A stretch of DNA of 64,000 bases, taken from assembly GCF_004134865.1 (NCBI RefSeq), contig NZ_SDPO01000004.1, positions 297,673 through 361,672 of the forward strand. The letters run 5' to 3'. Origin of the DNA: Agromyces fucosus. Its GTDB lineage: Bacteria > Actinomycetota > Actinomycetes > Actinomycetales > Microbacteriaceae. This document shows, in pieces, positions 27,481-37,755 of the stretch. The position numbers and the translations under genes were made by a program. The notes beneath the pieces are model-generated. The model saw nothing but the letters and a program-made list of their open reading frames with translations. It was not told where the DNA came from and made no database searches. Position 1 is the first letter of the stretch. Each line of letters begins with the position of its first letter.

Positions 27481-30400
27481 TCAGTCGCTCGTGCAGATGA
27501 AGTCCTCGAAGTGGCCGGGCGTGCCCGAGAAGGCCTTGCCCGTGTTGTTCTTGAGGTCCTTCGTGTAGACGATCGCCGCCTCCCTGAACGCCGAGCCGCC
27601 CGACGCCTGCACGTCGCCGAGCGTCGGTGCCCCGTCGAAGTCGGAGCGGGCGCCCGTCAGGTACGCGAGCTTCTCGAGCCCGAGCAAGTTGTTCGGGTCG
27701 ATCTTGCGCACGTCGTTCCAGCCGCCGTAGGCGGAGTTGCACGCGGTGTACAGGTTGTACGCGCCGCCCCAGTCGAGCAGCTTGTCGCCGTCGTTCGGAC
27801 CGTTGGCCGAGACATCCGCCTGCAGCACGTCGCGGTCCCAGCCGCCGTACTGCCAGTCGGTGCCGTGGTGGTGCTGCCTGGTCTCGGCGCCGGAGTTCTC
27901 AGGCGCCGTGTCGGCGTACGCCGCGACCATCGTCGCCCAGAGAGCCGGATCGACTCCGGGACGCGGCTGGTAGTCGATGATGTCGGCCCCCGCTTCGGTC
28001 GCGTTCGCGCCGTAGCCGCCGAACAGCACGTCGATCCACTGTCCATCGGCACCGGGTGCGTTGCGACCCGGCAGGTCGGGTGTTCCGACCACCGGGTTGC
28101 CGCGCCCGCCCCACATGACGTCGGCGCCGTCGTCGCCATAGGCGTAGTCGCCGCCGGAGTCGCCGTTCATGACGTCGGCGCCCTCGCCGCCGTGCATCGA
28201 GTCGTGACCCGGCCCGCCGCGCATGCGGTCGGCTCCGCCGGCCTCATGTCCGTTCAGTGCGAGCACCGAACCGTCGCGATCGTGCGTGAGCGACGTGCCG
28301 CGATACAGCGGGTGCGCTTCGAAGGGATGCAGCATGGCATCCTTCGCGCCGGAGTCGGGACCACCGATGTTGATGCCCGGAGGGCCCTGGCTCGTGTGCG
28401 TGAGGATGTCCGGGTCGTCGGCATCGCTGCCGTCGACCTCGACGAAGCGGGTCTGCACGCCGCCGCGGTCGCCCACCATGGCGTCCCCTCCGTCGCCGCC
28501 CCACATCGTGTCGGCACCGAGTTCGCCGAACTGGTCGTCGTCGCCGTCCTCTCCGAAGAGCTTGTCGTCGCCGTCCTGACCCCATTGGCTGTCGTCTCCG
28601 TCGCCGGCCCCTGCGGAGATCAGCGGGTTGGTGCCGTTGCCGCCGAAGATGAGGTCGGCACCCCACACGCCCGCGCCCGCGGAGGCCCCGACGTCGTAGC
28701 GGGTCACCTCGCGTTCGATGACGGCCGAGCCGTCGGCGGGCGCCTCGTTGCCCGGATAGCGCTCCTCGTACACGGCGTAGGCGGCATCCGCCCCCTCGCC
28801 CTCGACGGTGCGGTTCAGCTCACCGTTGTCGCCGAGCTGGAAGTCGGCCTCTCCGTCACCGAACAGCCAGTCGCCGGAGTCGCGGTGGCCGGCGAGGTTC
28901 GAACCGCCGAACTGGTCGTCCTGGCCGTCGGCCTCGGCCGGGCCGACGAGCTCGGTGCCGACGCTCGGCGCGCCGGGCAGCCCCGACGGCGGCGACACGA
29001 CCGCCGGCAGCACGCCGCCGACCTCCGGCGGCAGGACGATGCCGCTGTACTGTCCGAGCTGCCGGTCGCCCACGACGACGTCGGTGCCCCCGTTGCCGTG
29101 CTGGAAGTCGGCGCCGCCGTCGCCGAACAGGAAGTCGTTGCCGTCCTGCCCGAACTCGGCGTCGACGCCGGAACCGCCGTTCAGGATGTCGCGCCCGAAC
29201 TCACTCGCGACGGGCCCGTCGAGGTCGTGCGAGACGAGGCCGCGGCGCGTCTCGACACCGAGCTGGCTCGTCACGTAGTGGAAGTCCGCGGGTGCCGGGC
29301 TGTCGAGCGCCGCGCACGAGCTCGGGTCGAAGTCGACGCCGGGCACGTCGCGCACGATGCACGCGTTGTCGCCCGTCAGCACATCGGCCCCTCCGCCGCC
29401 CCACAGCACGTCACCGGTGTCGGGCTGGTCGGGGAACGAGGAGCCGCCGATGAGGTCGTCCTCGTCGCCGTTGCCCTCCAGCCAGTCGCCGTCCTGGTCG
29501 CCCTCGACGAGGTCGTCGTGCGCGTTGCCCTGCACGAGGTCGTTGCCGCCCTCTCCGAACATCCGGTCGTTCTCGTCGTTGCCGAGCATGAAGTCGCCGC
29601 CCGAGACGGTGTCGAGGCTCGCGCCGGTCTTCTCGGTGTCGAGCAGGGACACCTCGCGGAACACGCCGCCGGTGACGGGGTCGGTGCGCCAGGCATCGGC
29701 GTCGTCGGGGTCGGGCTGCCGTGTCAGCACGGCGTTGTCGCCCGTCATGACGTCGTCTTCGCCGTTGCCCTGCATCTCGATCTCGCCCTCATCGGGTGCG
29801 AGGTTCACGCCCTCGGGGTCGGCGAGCGGGTTCACCGGTGACGAGCCGCCGATGAGGTCGTCGGCGCCGTCGCTCGAGTGGTCGGAGTCCTCGTCGAAGC
29901 CGAAGATCCGGTCCTGCCCCCCGTTGCCCTCGAGGTGGTCGTCATGCGCGCCGCCGCGCAGCGTGTCGGTGCCGTGGCCGCCAAAGCCGCGGTCGTCGCC
30001 GCCGGTCGGCCACGGGGCATCAGCGGTGTCGAAGTCACCCCAGATCAGGTCGTCGCCGCCCACCGTCGGCGAGACGAGTTCGATCTCCGTGATCGGTGAC
30101 CCGTTCGGCGTGCCCGGCTCCCAGCCGCCCGCGGGAACCTCGACGAGGCGCGCCGGCGGCGCGATGGTTCCACGGTCGCCGATGAGGTCATCCGGACCGG
30201 CGCCGCCGACGAGCCGGTCGCCGTCGAGCTCGCCGAAGAGCTGGTCGTAGTCGTCGGCGCCGTAGAGGGCGTCGACCGCGTCCTGGCCGTGGAACTCGTC
30301 GGAGCCCGTGCCGCCGTCGCCGGTGTCGGGCCCGTAGGTGGCCGCATCCGCCGATGGCGTGATCGTCACCTCGTCGAGGGCGTCGAGCATGCCGTTGAGT

Positions 30401-33400
30401 CCGCCGGCGATGTCGACGTCGTCACCGAACGCACGGTCGTCGTCGGGCCCGCCGTACATGACGTCGCCGACATCGGCGCCGGTCAGCCCGTTGTGGCCGC
30501 CGACGATGAGGTCGATGCCCTCCTGACCGTGCAGCTGGTCGCTGCCCGCGTTGCCGAACACCACGTCGCTACCGGGGCCGCCGTAGCCGACGTCGGCATC
30601 CGTATCGCCCCACACCTCGTCGTCGCCGGTTTCGCCGTGCACCTCGTCGGCGCCGCCGTTGCCGTGAACGAGGTCCCGACCCGCGCCGCCGTAGGCGAAG
30701 TCGGCGCCGCCTTCGCCGTAGATCTCGTCGGCGCCGTCGCCGCCGTCGAGCCTCGGGTCTCCGACACCCACGGTCTCGCTCGGGTGCGCGACCCTCGCGC
30801 CGGGCCCGCCGTCGATCGTGCCGTTGTCGCCGAGCACGAGGTCGCCGCCGTCGCCGCCGTCGGCGGTGTCGCCGCCCATGGTCCCGCCATCGGCACCGTC
30901 GCCGTCGCCGATGAGCTCGTCATCGCCGCCGTCGCCGGTGATCGTGTCGGCGCCCGGTCCGCCCCACAGCTTGTCGTCGTCGACGCCGCCGCCGACCGCG
31001 GGGTCGTCGTCGGACTGGCCGTGCACCTCATCGGTGCCCGCCTCGCCGGCGATGGTGTCGCCGCCGCGACCGCCGAAGAGCAGGTCTGCGCCGTTCGAGC
31101 CGAACAGCTGGTCGGCGCCGTCGCCGCCCTGGATCTGGTCGGCGGAGTCGTCGACCCCCGTCGTCGCCAGGCGGAAGCCGCCGAAGAGCAGGTCGTCGAG
31201 GCCTCCACCGTAGATCAGGTCGGCTCCGCTCTCGCCCTCGACGCGGTCCGTTCCGTCATCGCCGAGCGCTGCCGGCGATTCGTCGCCGACGGCATTCGCG
31301 ATCTCGCTGTCGCCGTAGAGCTTGTCGCCACCGCTGCCGCCGAGGATGGTGTCGTTGCCGGGGCCGCCGACGATCGTGTCGATGCCGTCGATCTCGTTCG
31401 AGACGCCTTCGGGCAGCGGAGCACCCGGGGGCACCTTGAGCTTGTCCTTGCCGCCACGCAGCGTGTCGTTGCCGCTGTCGCCGAGAATCCGGTCGCCGCC
31501 GAGACCGCCGTCGATGACGTCGTTCAGCCCCCCGCCGCGCAACGTGTCGAGGTCGTCGCCGCCGGTGAGCTGGTCGACGCCGTCGCCCGAGCCGTCGGCG
31601 TCATCGCCGGAGGCGATGTTCGCGCCGTCGCCGAGGCTGATGGTGTCGTCGCCCGCCGCGCCGTCGACGGTGTCAGCGCCGTCCCCGGTCGCGATCGAGT
31701 CGTTACCGACGCCGAGGTTCGCGACGACCGGCGCGGTGAAGCTCCACCGGTTCGGATCGGCGGGCGTCTCCCCGTCGTCGACATTCGACTCGACGTCGGG
31801 GTCCTCACCGGCCTGCGCGCCGGTGCCGGAGCCCGAGAAGAGGAACGAGTCGTTGCCGTCGCCCGACGCGAGCTTCACGCCCACGCCTGTGAAGGGCTGG
31901 CTGTACCCGAACGCGGTCACGATGAAGGGGAACTTGCCGTCCCCGTCGGGCTCGGCCGACATCTGCCGGACGGTGAAACTCTCGTTCGTCACCTCCATGA
32001 ACGCCTTGCGCTCGGGGTTCGCACGATCGCCGACGTTGAGCTCGACCCAATCGTCGATCACCTCGGCGAGCACCGGTTTGGCGTCGGCGCACGACGAGGA
32101 GAACTCGAAGAGCGTGATCTCGGCGAGCCGCCAGCTGTCGGAGTAGCAGAACGGGCAGACGCCGAACTCCGCGAACACCTCCAGGAAGGCGATGAGCTTG
32201 CCCTCGATGTCGAACAGGCAGATCGGCGTGGGGAACTTCTCGATGATCTCGTCGATGTGCATGCGACCATCGGCCTCGGGTGTGTCGTTGAGGTTCAACC
32301 CGAAGGTCGCGGTGATCCCGCCGCGCACCCCGGCCTCGGCGATGAAGATGTCGAGCTTCGCCCCGGCCGTGATCGTGCCCGACACCTCGAACTCGGCGAT
32401 GTCCTTGCCGGCGGCATTCTGGTCGGTCAGGTACAGGCTCTGCAGGAACGGCGCAGCGATCGTCGCGGCGTCGAGCTTCACCTCGGCGCCCGAGAACACC
32501 TGCTCACCGAGCATGCGGATGCCACGAGTGGAGACTCCGGCGCCGAGCTCGGCCTTCGCGTCGAGCGCCCCGCCGATGGTCACGTACAGCACCCCGAAGA
32601 ACGGGCCGAAGCTCATGGTGTACTCCATGTGGACCGTCAGTGGGTCCGGTCGCCATTCGACGACCGCGCAGTCCTTGCCGAGCAGCAGTCCGACGAGACA
32701 CGAGGGGTCGTCGAACACCGGGTAGCTGAAGTCCGACACGTCGCCCGACCCGGCAGATGCGCCGAGTGCGTCGAACTCACCGGCCTTGCCGGCGGCCGTC
32801 AGCGGGCTCTTGACCGTCGAACCGAACTGCGTCTTCTTCGCAGGGGAGCTCGCCTCGGCCGCGACGGCGTCCTCGTCGTAGAGCTCCTCCACCTCGTCGG
32901 GCGTCGGCGGCGCAGAGTCCTGCGCCGAAGTGCTCGAGAGCTCGAGGTGTTCGATCAGCGTGATGGACTCGCCGTTCGCGAGCGTCCTCGCGAGCTCGAG
33001 GAACTCGAACACCTGGTTGATGTCCTTCAGCAGCGACACGTCGACGAGTCCGCTCGCCTCGGCGAGATCGACCATCGTCACCGGCGGGCCGTCGAAGAAC
33101 TCGGAGAGGTCGCTGATCACCGGAATGGGTGAGAACAGGAATTCCCGGATCGGCTCGATGGGCTCGATGATCGGGTCGATCGTGGAGATGACCTCACCGA
33201 ACATCTTGGTGAACAGCTCACCGGCCTTCACTCCGATGTGGTCGAGCGCGATCGCCGGGTCGCTGGACGTGTCGCCGGTGAACTCCCAGTCGAGCGTGAA
33301 GTCCGCGACGAAGCTCGGCAGGGTCGTGTTCACCGTGCTGAAGGTCTCACCGCTCGTGATGCCCGTGTTGATCGCGAGATCGAGGTGGATGCCTCCGGTG

Positions 33401-36400
33401 ATGCTCGGCTCGGTCAGGAACTCGCCCACCTCGCCCGAGAGGAACGAGGTGATCGGGATCACACCCGTGCAGTGATCGGCGGGTGCCGCGACACCGGCTT
33501 CGAAGGGGGTTCCGTCGAGGCCGTCGCATTCCGATGCAACGACGCCGAGCTGTGCGGTCAGGCTCGCACCGCTCGCCTGGCCGCCCGGTCGGTTGTCGGT
33601 CGCCTCCATGCCGATGAAGCCGATCCGGCCGGCGATCGGCACCGATTCGACGAGGTGGGCGCCGAGGTTGACGCGGATCTCCTGCGGACCGCCGTCGGCT
33701 TCCGGGTCGGCGAGACCCGTACCGGGCACGGGGTTGTCGAGCAGGTAGAAGCCGTCATCGCGTGAGATGCCGAAGCCGAGCTCGATCGTCCATCCCGCCT
33801 GCGCGGTGACCGTGCCGGTCAGTGAGAGCGGAAGGCCGGGCAGACCGAGGTCCAGCGGGATCTCGGCGGTGCCGGGGCAGGCGGTCGCGTCGGGGCATCC
33901 GTCGCCCGCGATCGTGCGGGCACCCTGCCCGAGTTCGAGCTCGATGCGCAGGTCGAGGAGGTCGGTGAGCGGCGCGCCTGCAGGGCACACCACCTCACCG
34001 CCCGCACCGTCGTCGCACACGGGGACGACGCGGAGGTCGGTGGCGTCGGCGGTCGTGTCCCCGGCGGCCTCAGCGGGCCATGTGCCGACGGCGCCGTAGT
34101 CGGAGTCGCGCAGGACGCCCGCCGCGATCAGCTTGTCGGAGAGCGCCTGGCGCACGCCCTGCGGGCCGAACACCGCTTCGTCGACGGTCGCGCCCGGCAT
34201 GCCCGGGATCTGCGGGTCGTCGAGGAAGGCCTTCACGTCCGCCAGGCCGTCGGCGAGCGCCGTGAGATCCTCGCCGACGACCGGAAGCTGCCCGCCTGCC
34301 TGGCTCGCCTGGATCGCGAGATTCAGCAGCACGCCGATCGACTTCAGCCCGTCGGTGAGGCTGTCGAAGCTGAAGTCGAGTGCGTCGAACGCGGTCGCGA
34401 GGGCGGCAGGCGCATCGACCTCGGGCGCGCTCGTCAGGTCGTCGATCGTCACCGTGAGGTAGTCGTCGGCGCTCGGCGTCTCCCGCGGTGCGCCGCTCAG
34501 CGTCTGCAGGCCCGTACCCGGGTCGTACAGCACAGGGAGTGCGGCGCAACCGAACTCCCCCGTGATCGGAGCCTGTCCGGGTGCCGCGCACTCGTAGCCG
34601 CCGTCGACCGGGGACTCGGCGGTGAAGCCGAACGTGCCCGAGAAGAAGTCGCCGACCGGTATCGGCGCCTCTGCGGCATCCCCGGGCTCCGGGGCATCCG
34701 AGCGCTCGAGCCCGAACTGGACGCCGACCGCGATGCGGCCGGTCTGGTTCGCCGCATCGCCGAGCTGGGCCGCGAACGGCCCGAGGTGCACGGCGAGCTC
34801 CGTCGCGCCGGGCGACGATTCGGCGACCTCGGCCGTGATCGACAGACGGCTCGAGTCGAGCAGCCGCGGCGTACTGGGTGCGTCACCGGGTTCGAGGCCG
34901 ACCACTACGCCGACCTGGAGCGCTGCAGCGAGCTGCGCGTGCAGCTCGCCCGCGCCACTGGTTCCCGCGATCGCGGGGATGTCGGCATCGGCGAGCGAGA
35001 GTGGAACGTCGATCGCCGCGGCCTTCTCGCCCGAGAGGTCGATGACGAGCACCGGGTCGAGGCCGCCGCCGGCGTCGAGATCGCGGAGGCGGAACGCGAT
35101 GTCGAGCCCGAGGGCTGTTTCGAGTTCCGTCTCGAACACGGCGAGGTCGGCGGGCAACTGGCCGCCGCGGAACGCGTTGTACGAGTCCTTCAGCCCGGTC
35201 ACGTCGCGCAGCAGACGCTCGATACCCCGGTTCAGGAACGGCACGGTGGCACCGCCGCCGAGGGCGGAGTCGACCGAATCGAGGGCGTCGACGACCTCGC
35301 CGAGACCGTCGAGCGCGCGCCCGAGGAGTCGGTCGGGTGCCGAGGTATCGACGTCCAAGGCTCGAAGCAGGGCCATTTCGTCGTTTGCGCCGTCCGCAGT
35401 GTAGGTCGACGGGTCGAAGCCCGTGCCGGAGACGGTGATGGTGCCGGGGGCGGCGGTGAAGTGCTGTGCCGGATCAGCTCCATGGCCGTGCACCTCGAGG
35501 GCCGCAGACACCGCGGCGTGGCGGGTCGCCTCCGTGAGCGGGTAGCTCGCCGCGTCGCCCCCGTTCGCATAGAGCCCCGCGAGGAGGTCGGTCAGTCGCG
35601 GACTGGCGTCGCCACCGGCGGCCGGATCCACGTCGGCTTCGGTGGTGGCGTTCGAGCCGTTCTGCTCGAGCTCGTACACACCGGTCACCGAGGCCGGCAC
35701 GAAGCCGATCTGCCCCTCGCCCACGAGGTCGACGGCGACCTCCTGCGTGAGGGTCACCTCCGCCCCGTCGACGAGTTCGGTCTCGAACCGCTCGAACACC
35801 ATCGGGTCCTCGAACTCGACGACTGCCGTCGCCGGATCGTCCTGACCTGCGGGTCCATCGCTGGAGGCCTCGGAGAGGTCGATCACGATCGGCAGGTCGA
35901 CCTCGACGGCCACGTCCGTCGTCGGCGTCTGCGCACCTCCCGACGCGCTGACCCCGCGGAGGCCAGTCTGATCGAGGAGCTGGTCGCCGAACGCGAGCTG
36001 AGCCGAGGGTTCCGGCACCGGCAGGTTCGGATCGATCGGCGGAAGCACGACCTCCGGCACACCGTCGAGCTGCGTCTCGATGTCGAAGTCGAGCCGAACC
36101 GACTCGTCGGCGCGGTCGAAGACCGGTGTGATCGTCGCGTCGGCGCCGGTGATCTCGCTCGAGATCGCGTCGGCGAGGTCGCCGACGGTGGTGAGACCGA
36201 CGGTGATGAGCGGCTCGGCCGGGTCGGTCGGGTCGTCACCGGCAGGCGGGGTGATGGTCACGAGCGACTCCGCCAGCGCGGAGAACTCGCCGCCGAGGTC
36301 GTAGAGGTCGGCGAGGGTCCCGCTCAGCAGTGGCAGTTGCGCGTTGACCGAGGGATGGCGTTGCAGGGCGCGCAGCAGCGTGCCGTACTGCACGAGCCCC

Positions 36401-37539
36401 GAGACGAGGTCGACCGGTCCGATCCTCGTGAACGCCTCGAACGCCTCGAGGTCGCCGTCCGTCGCGGTGAGCTCGGCGAGCAGGTCGGGGGTCGTGGCGA
36501 GGTCGGCGTCCAGCGAGAGCGACGGCGGGGTGATCGCGTCGAGCCCGAGCAACGAGGAGCTGAAGCGGATGTCGGCGGTCGCCTCACCCGCGACCTGGAA
36601 GGTCGTGAGCTGCTCGGCGGGCATGGTCAGCTCGCCGGGAGTCTCCTCACCGCCCTCGAAGGCCGCTGGCTCGAACATCGCGAGCCGGCCGTCGCCGTTC
36701 ACGTCATCGATCGTGCCGGTCCATTCGGCCGTGACGTCGACGGAGCTGTCGCCGAGGATCTCGACGTCGCCGACGCCGACCGCCGCCGCGCCGCCCGGGA
36801 AGGCGAAGGCGTCATCGCCGGCGAGTGCCGCACGGAAGGCGACCTCGGGTTCGCCGCCGGTCGTGTCGAGCCAGAATCGGAGCCCCTGCGGGTCGGTGCG
36901 CACGGCACCCTCGAACTCGAATGCCACGTCGTACGGTGCCGGATCGGCCTGGGCCGTGACCAGCCGGAGCGGTTGGCCGCCGGGGCCGTCGGGGTCGACG
37001 ATCGCCAGCGGCGAATCGACGGTGCGCGACACCGTGATCGCGAGGTCGAAGCCGCGTGCGTCACCCGAGTCGACGAGGTTTCCGGTCGACAGGTCGAGGT
37101 GCGTGCCAGCGATATCCGCATCGAGCCCGTCGACGGCCGCCATGAAGTCGGCGGTCGTCGCGGACTCGGCGAGTCCGAGGAGTGCCGTCTTGACTCCCGC
37201 TTCGAGGGTTGCGGCGAGTTGCATCGCGGCGCCCGGTCGCACGACGGTGGCGCCCGGTGCGACATCGGCGAGCGGGAGTGCGCTCGCGAGCGGACCGACG
37301 TCTTCGTAGTCGCCGAGCGCGACCTCCGCCAGCGCCGCGATCCCCGCGCGCAGCTTCGCGACGTCTTGGGGTTCGGCGACCGGATCCGCGTATGCGACTT
37401 GTGCGCCGGTCAGGGCGAGGGTCCATGCGCCGATCGAGGCGACGACGGCGAGGCCGGGCCGCCAATCGCGACGTCGATGTTCGCGGCGTCCGCCTGTGGA
37501 GCGCAGAGCAAAGCGGTTCTGGTCGTTCTGGGCACGCAT
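27481..37539 (-). CDS. Giant secreted RTX-repeat (haemolysin-type calcium-binding) protein
   Basis: A 3,352-residue protein. A basic N-terminus and hydrophobic stretch GLAVVASIGAWTLALTGAQVAYA before DPVAEP look like a Sec signal peptide, so it should leave by Sec rather than type I secretion. Residues about 40-1930 are acidic, beta-rich, with repeated modules of alternating strands (for example IPLDLGLPGLPLSLTGTVTA) but no family I can name. Residues about 1935-3190 are dense GGxGxDxxx nonapeptides such as GGDGADQLFGSNGADLLFGG, which bind Ca2+ in parallel beta-rolls. The last 160 residues are non-repetitive (TDWQYGGWDRDVLQADVSA, ending FEDFICTSD). No LPxTG or other wall anchor is seen. It lies between the two halves of a wall glycopolymer locus. 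Confidence 0.9.
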   Translation of the reverse strand: MRAQNDQNRFALRSTGGRREHRRRDWRPGLAVVASIGAWTLALTGAQVAYADPVAEPQDVAKLRAGIAALAEVALGDYEDVGPLASALPLADVAPGATVVRPGAAMQLAATLEAGVKTALLGLAESATTADFMAAVDGLDADIAGTHLDLSTGNLVDSGDARGFDLAITVSRTVDSPLAIVDPDGPGGQPLRLVTAQADPAPYDVAFEFEGAVRTDPQGLRFWLDTTGGEPEVAFRAALAGDDAFAFPGGAAAVGVGDVEILGDSSVDVTAEWTGTIDDVNGDGRLAMFEPAAFEGGEETPGELTMPAEQLTTFQVAGEATADIRFSSSLLGLDAITPPSLSLDADLATTPDLLAELTATDGDLEAFEAFTRIGPVDLVSGLVQYGTLLRALQRHPSVNAQLPLLSGTLADLYDLGGEFSALAESLVTITPPAGDDPTDPAEPLITVGLTTVGDLADAISSEITGADATITPVFDRADESVRLDFDIETQLDGVPEVVLPPIDPNLPVPEPSAQLAFGDQLLDQTGLRGVSASGGAQTPTTDVAVEVDLPIVIDLSEASSDGPAGQDDPATAVVEFEDPMVFERFETELVDGAEVTLTQEVAVDLVGEGQIGFVPASVTGVYELEQNGSNATTEADVDPAAGGDASPRLTDLLAGLYANGGDAASYPLTEATRHAAVSAALEVHGHGADPAQHFTAAPGTITVSGTGFDPSTYTADGANDEMALLRALDVDTSAPDRLLGRALDGLGEVVDALDSVDSALGGGATVPFLNRGIERLLRDVTGLKDSYNAFRGGQLPADLAVFETELETALGLDIAFRLRDLDAGGGLDPVLVIDLSGEKAAAIDVPLSLADADIPAIAGTSGAGELHAQLAAALQVGVVVGLEPGDAPSTPRLLDSSRLSITAEVAESSPGATELAVHLGPFAAQLGDAANQTGRIAVGVQFGLERSDAPEPGDAAEAPIPVGDFFSGTFGFTAESPVDGGYECAAPGQAPITGEFGCAALPVLYDPGTGLQTLSGAPRETPSADDYLTVTIDDLTSAPEVDAPAALATAFDALDFSFDSLTDGLKSIGVLLNLAIQASQAGGQLPVVGEDLTALADGLADVKAFLDDPQIPGMPGATVDEAVFGPQGVRQALSDKLIAAGVLRDSDYGAVGTWPAEAAGDTTADATDLRVVPVCDDGAGGEVVCPAGAPLTDLLDLRIELELGQGARTIAGDGCPDATACPGTAEIPLDLGLPGLPLSLTGTVTAQAGWTIELGFGISRDDGFYLLDNPVPGTGLADPEADGGPQEIRVNLGAHLVESVPIAGRIGFIGMEATDNRPGGQASGASLTAQLGVVASECDGLDGTPFEAGVAAPADHCTGVIPITSFLSGEVGEFLTEPSITGGIHLDLAINTGITSGETFSTVNTTLPSFVADFTLDWEFTGDTSSDPAIALDHIGVKAGELFTKMFGEVISTIDPIIEPIEPIREFLFSPIPVISDLSEFFDGPPVTMVDLAEASGLVDVSLLKDINQVFEFLELARTLANGESITLIEHLELSSTSAQDSAPPTPDEVEELYDEDAVAAEASSPAKKTQFGSTVKSPLTAAGKAGEFDALGASAGSGDVSDFSYPVFDDPSCLVGLLLGKDCAVVEWRPDPLTVHMEYTMSFGPFFGVLYVTIGGALDAKAELGAGVSTRGIRMLGEQVFSGAEVKLDAATIAAPFLQSLYLTDQNAAGKDIAEFEVSGTITAGAKLDIFIAEAGVRGGITATFGLNLNDTPEADGRMHIDEIIEKFPTPICLFDIEGKLIAFLEVFAEFGVCPFCYSDSWRLAEITLFEFSSSCADAKPVLAEVIDDWVELNVGDRANPERKAFMEVTNESFTVRQMSAEPDGDGKFPFIVTAFGYSQPFTGVGVKLASGDGNDSFLFSGSGTGAQAGEDPDVESNVDDGETPADPNRWSFTAPVVANLGVGNDSIATGDGADTVDGAAGDDTISLGDGANIASGDDADGSGDGVDQLTGGDDLDTLRGGGLNDVIDGGLGGDRILGDSGNDTLRGGKDKLKVPPGAPLPEGVSNEIDGIDTIVGGPGNDTILGGSGGDKLYGDSEIANAVGDESPAALGDDGTDRVEGESGADLIYGGGLDDLLFGGFRLATTGVDDSADQIQGGDGADQLFGSNGADLLFGGRGGDTIAGEAGTDEVHGQSDDDPAVGGGVDDDKLWGGPGADTITGDGGDDELIGDGDGADGGTMGGDTADGGDGGDLVLGDNGTIDGGPGARVAHPSETVGVGDPRLDGGDGADEIYGEGGADFAYGGAGRDLVHGNGGADEVHGETGDDEVWGDTDADVGYGGPGSDVVFGNAGSDQLHGQEGIDLIVGGHNGLTGADVGDVMYGGPDDDRAFGDDVDIAGGLNGMLDALDEVTITPSADAATYGPDTGDGGTGSDEFHGQDAVDALYGADDYDQLFGELDGDRLVGGAGPDDLIGDRGTIAPPARLVEVPAGGWEPGTPNGSPITEIELVSPTVGGDDLIWGDFDTADAPWPTGGDDRGFGGHGTDTLRGGAHDDHLEGNGGQDRIFGFDEDSDHSSDGADDLIGGSSPVNPLADPEGVNLAPDEGEIEMQGNGEDDVMTGDNAVLTRQPDPDDADAWRTDPVTGGVFREVSLLDTEKTGASLDTVSGGDFMLGNDENDRMFGEGGNDLVQGNAHDDLVEGDQDGDWLEGNGDEDDLIGGSSFPDQPDTGDVLWGGGGADVLTGDNACIVRDVPGVDFDPSSCAALDSPAPADFHYVTSQLGVETRRGLVSHDLDGPVASEFGRDILNGGSGVDAEFGQDGNDFLFGDGGADFQHGNGGTDVVVGDRQLGQYSGIVLPPEVGGVLPAVVSPPSGLPGAPSVGTELVGPAEADGQDDQFGGSNLAGHRDSGDWLFGDGEADFQLGDNGELNRTVEGEGADAAYAVYEERYPGNEAPADGSAVIEREVTRYDVGASAGAGVWGADLIFGGNGTNPLISAGAGDGDDSQWGQDGDDKLFGEDGDDDQFGELGADTMWGGDGGDAMVGDRGGVQTRFVEVDGSDADDPDILTHTSQGPPGINIGGPDSGAKDAMLHPFEAHPLYRGTSLTHDRDGSVLALNGHEAGGADRMRGGPGHDSMHGGEGADVMNGDSGGDYAYGDDGADVMWGGRGNPVVGTPDLPGRNAPGADGQWIDVLFGGYGANATEAGADIIDYQPRPGVDPALWATMVAAYADTAPENSGAETRQHHHGTDWQYGGWDRDVLQADVSANGPNDGDKLLDWGGAYNLYTACNSAYGGWNDVRKIDPNNLLGLEKLAYLTGARSDFDGAPTLGDVQASGGSAFREAAIVYTKDLKNNTGKAFSGTPGHFEDFICTSD

Positions 37540-37743
37540 GATGTCCCCCCGGCTCGATGCCACCCCGCGCATGTCGGGTCGGCACGCGCTCGAGCCCGTT
37601 CTACTCCCATGCAGACTTCGCTGACAAGAGAAACCCTCACTTTGGGGGGCAAATGTCCCTCGAACCACGCACTTCGGCCCAGCCCCTCGGCTGCGACCTC
37701 GCAGGGCGGATGCCGCGCACGGACGACTCCCGACTCGGCCGCT

Positions 37744-37749
37744 TACAAT
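37744..37749 (+). promoter_or_regulatory. Leaderless promoter -10 of the EcsC-like gene
   Basis: TACAAT exactly 6 nt before ATG 37756. The rest of 37540-37743 contains no gene; the RTX gene promoter must lie here on the other strand but I cannot place it. Confidence 0.65.
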
Positions 37750-37755
37750 CTCCAC

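Noticed and set aside
27511..37309. Very long plus-strand reading frames antisense to the RTX gene
   Set aside because: Shadow frames caused by high GC and repetitive Gly/Asp codons; the minus-strand frame has a signal peptide and proper RTX repeats.
34786..37755. Upstream extension of the EcsC-like frame by about 990 codons
   Set aside because: This part is antisense to the RTX gene; the leaderless promoter and homologous core put the start at 37756.
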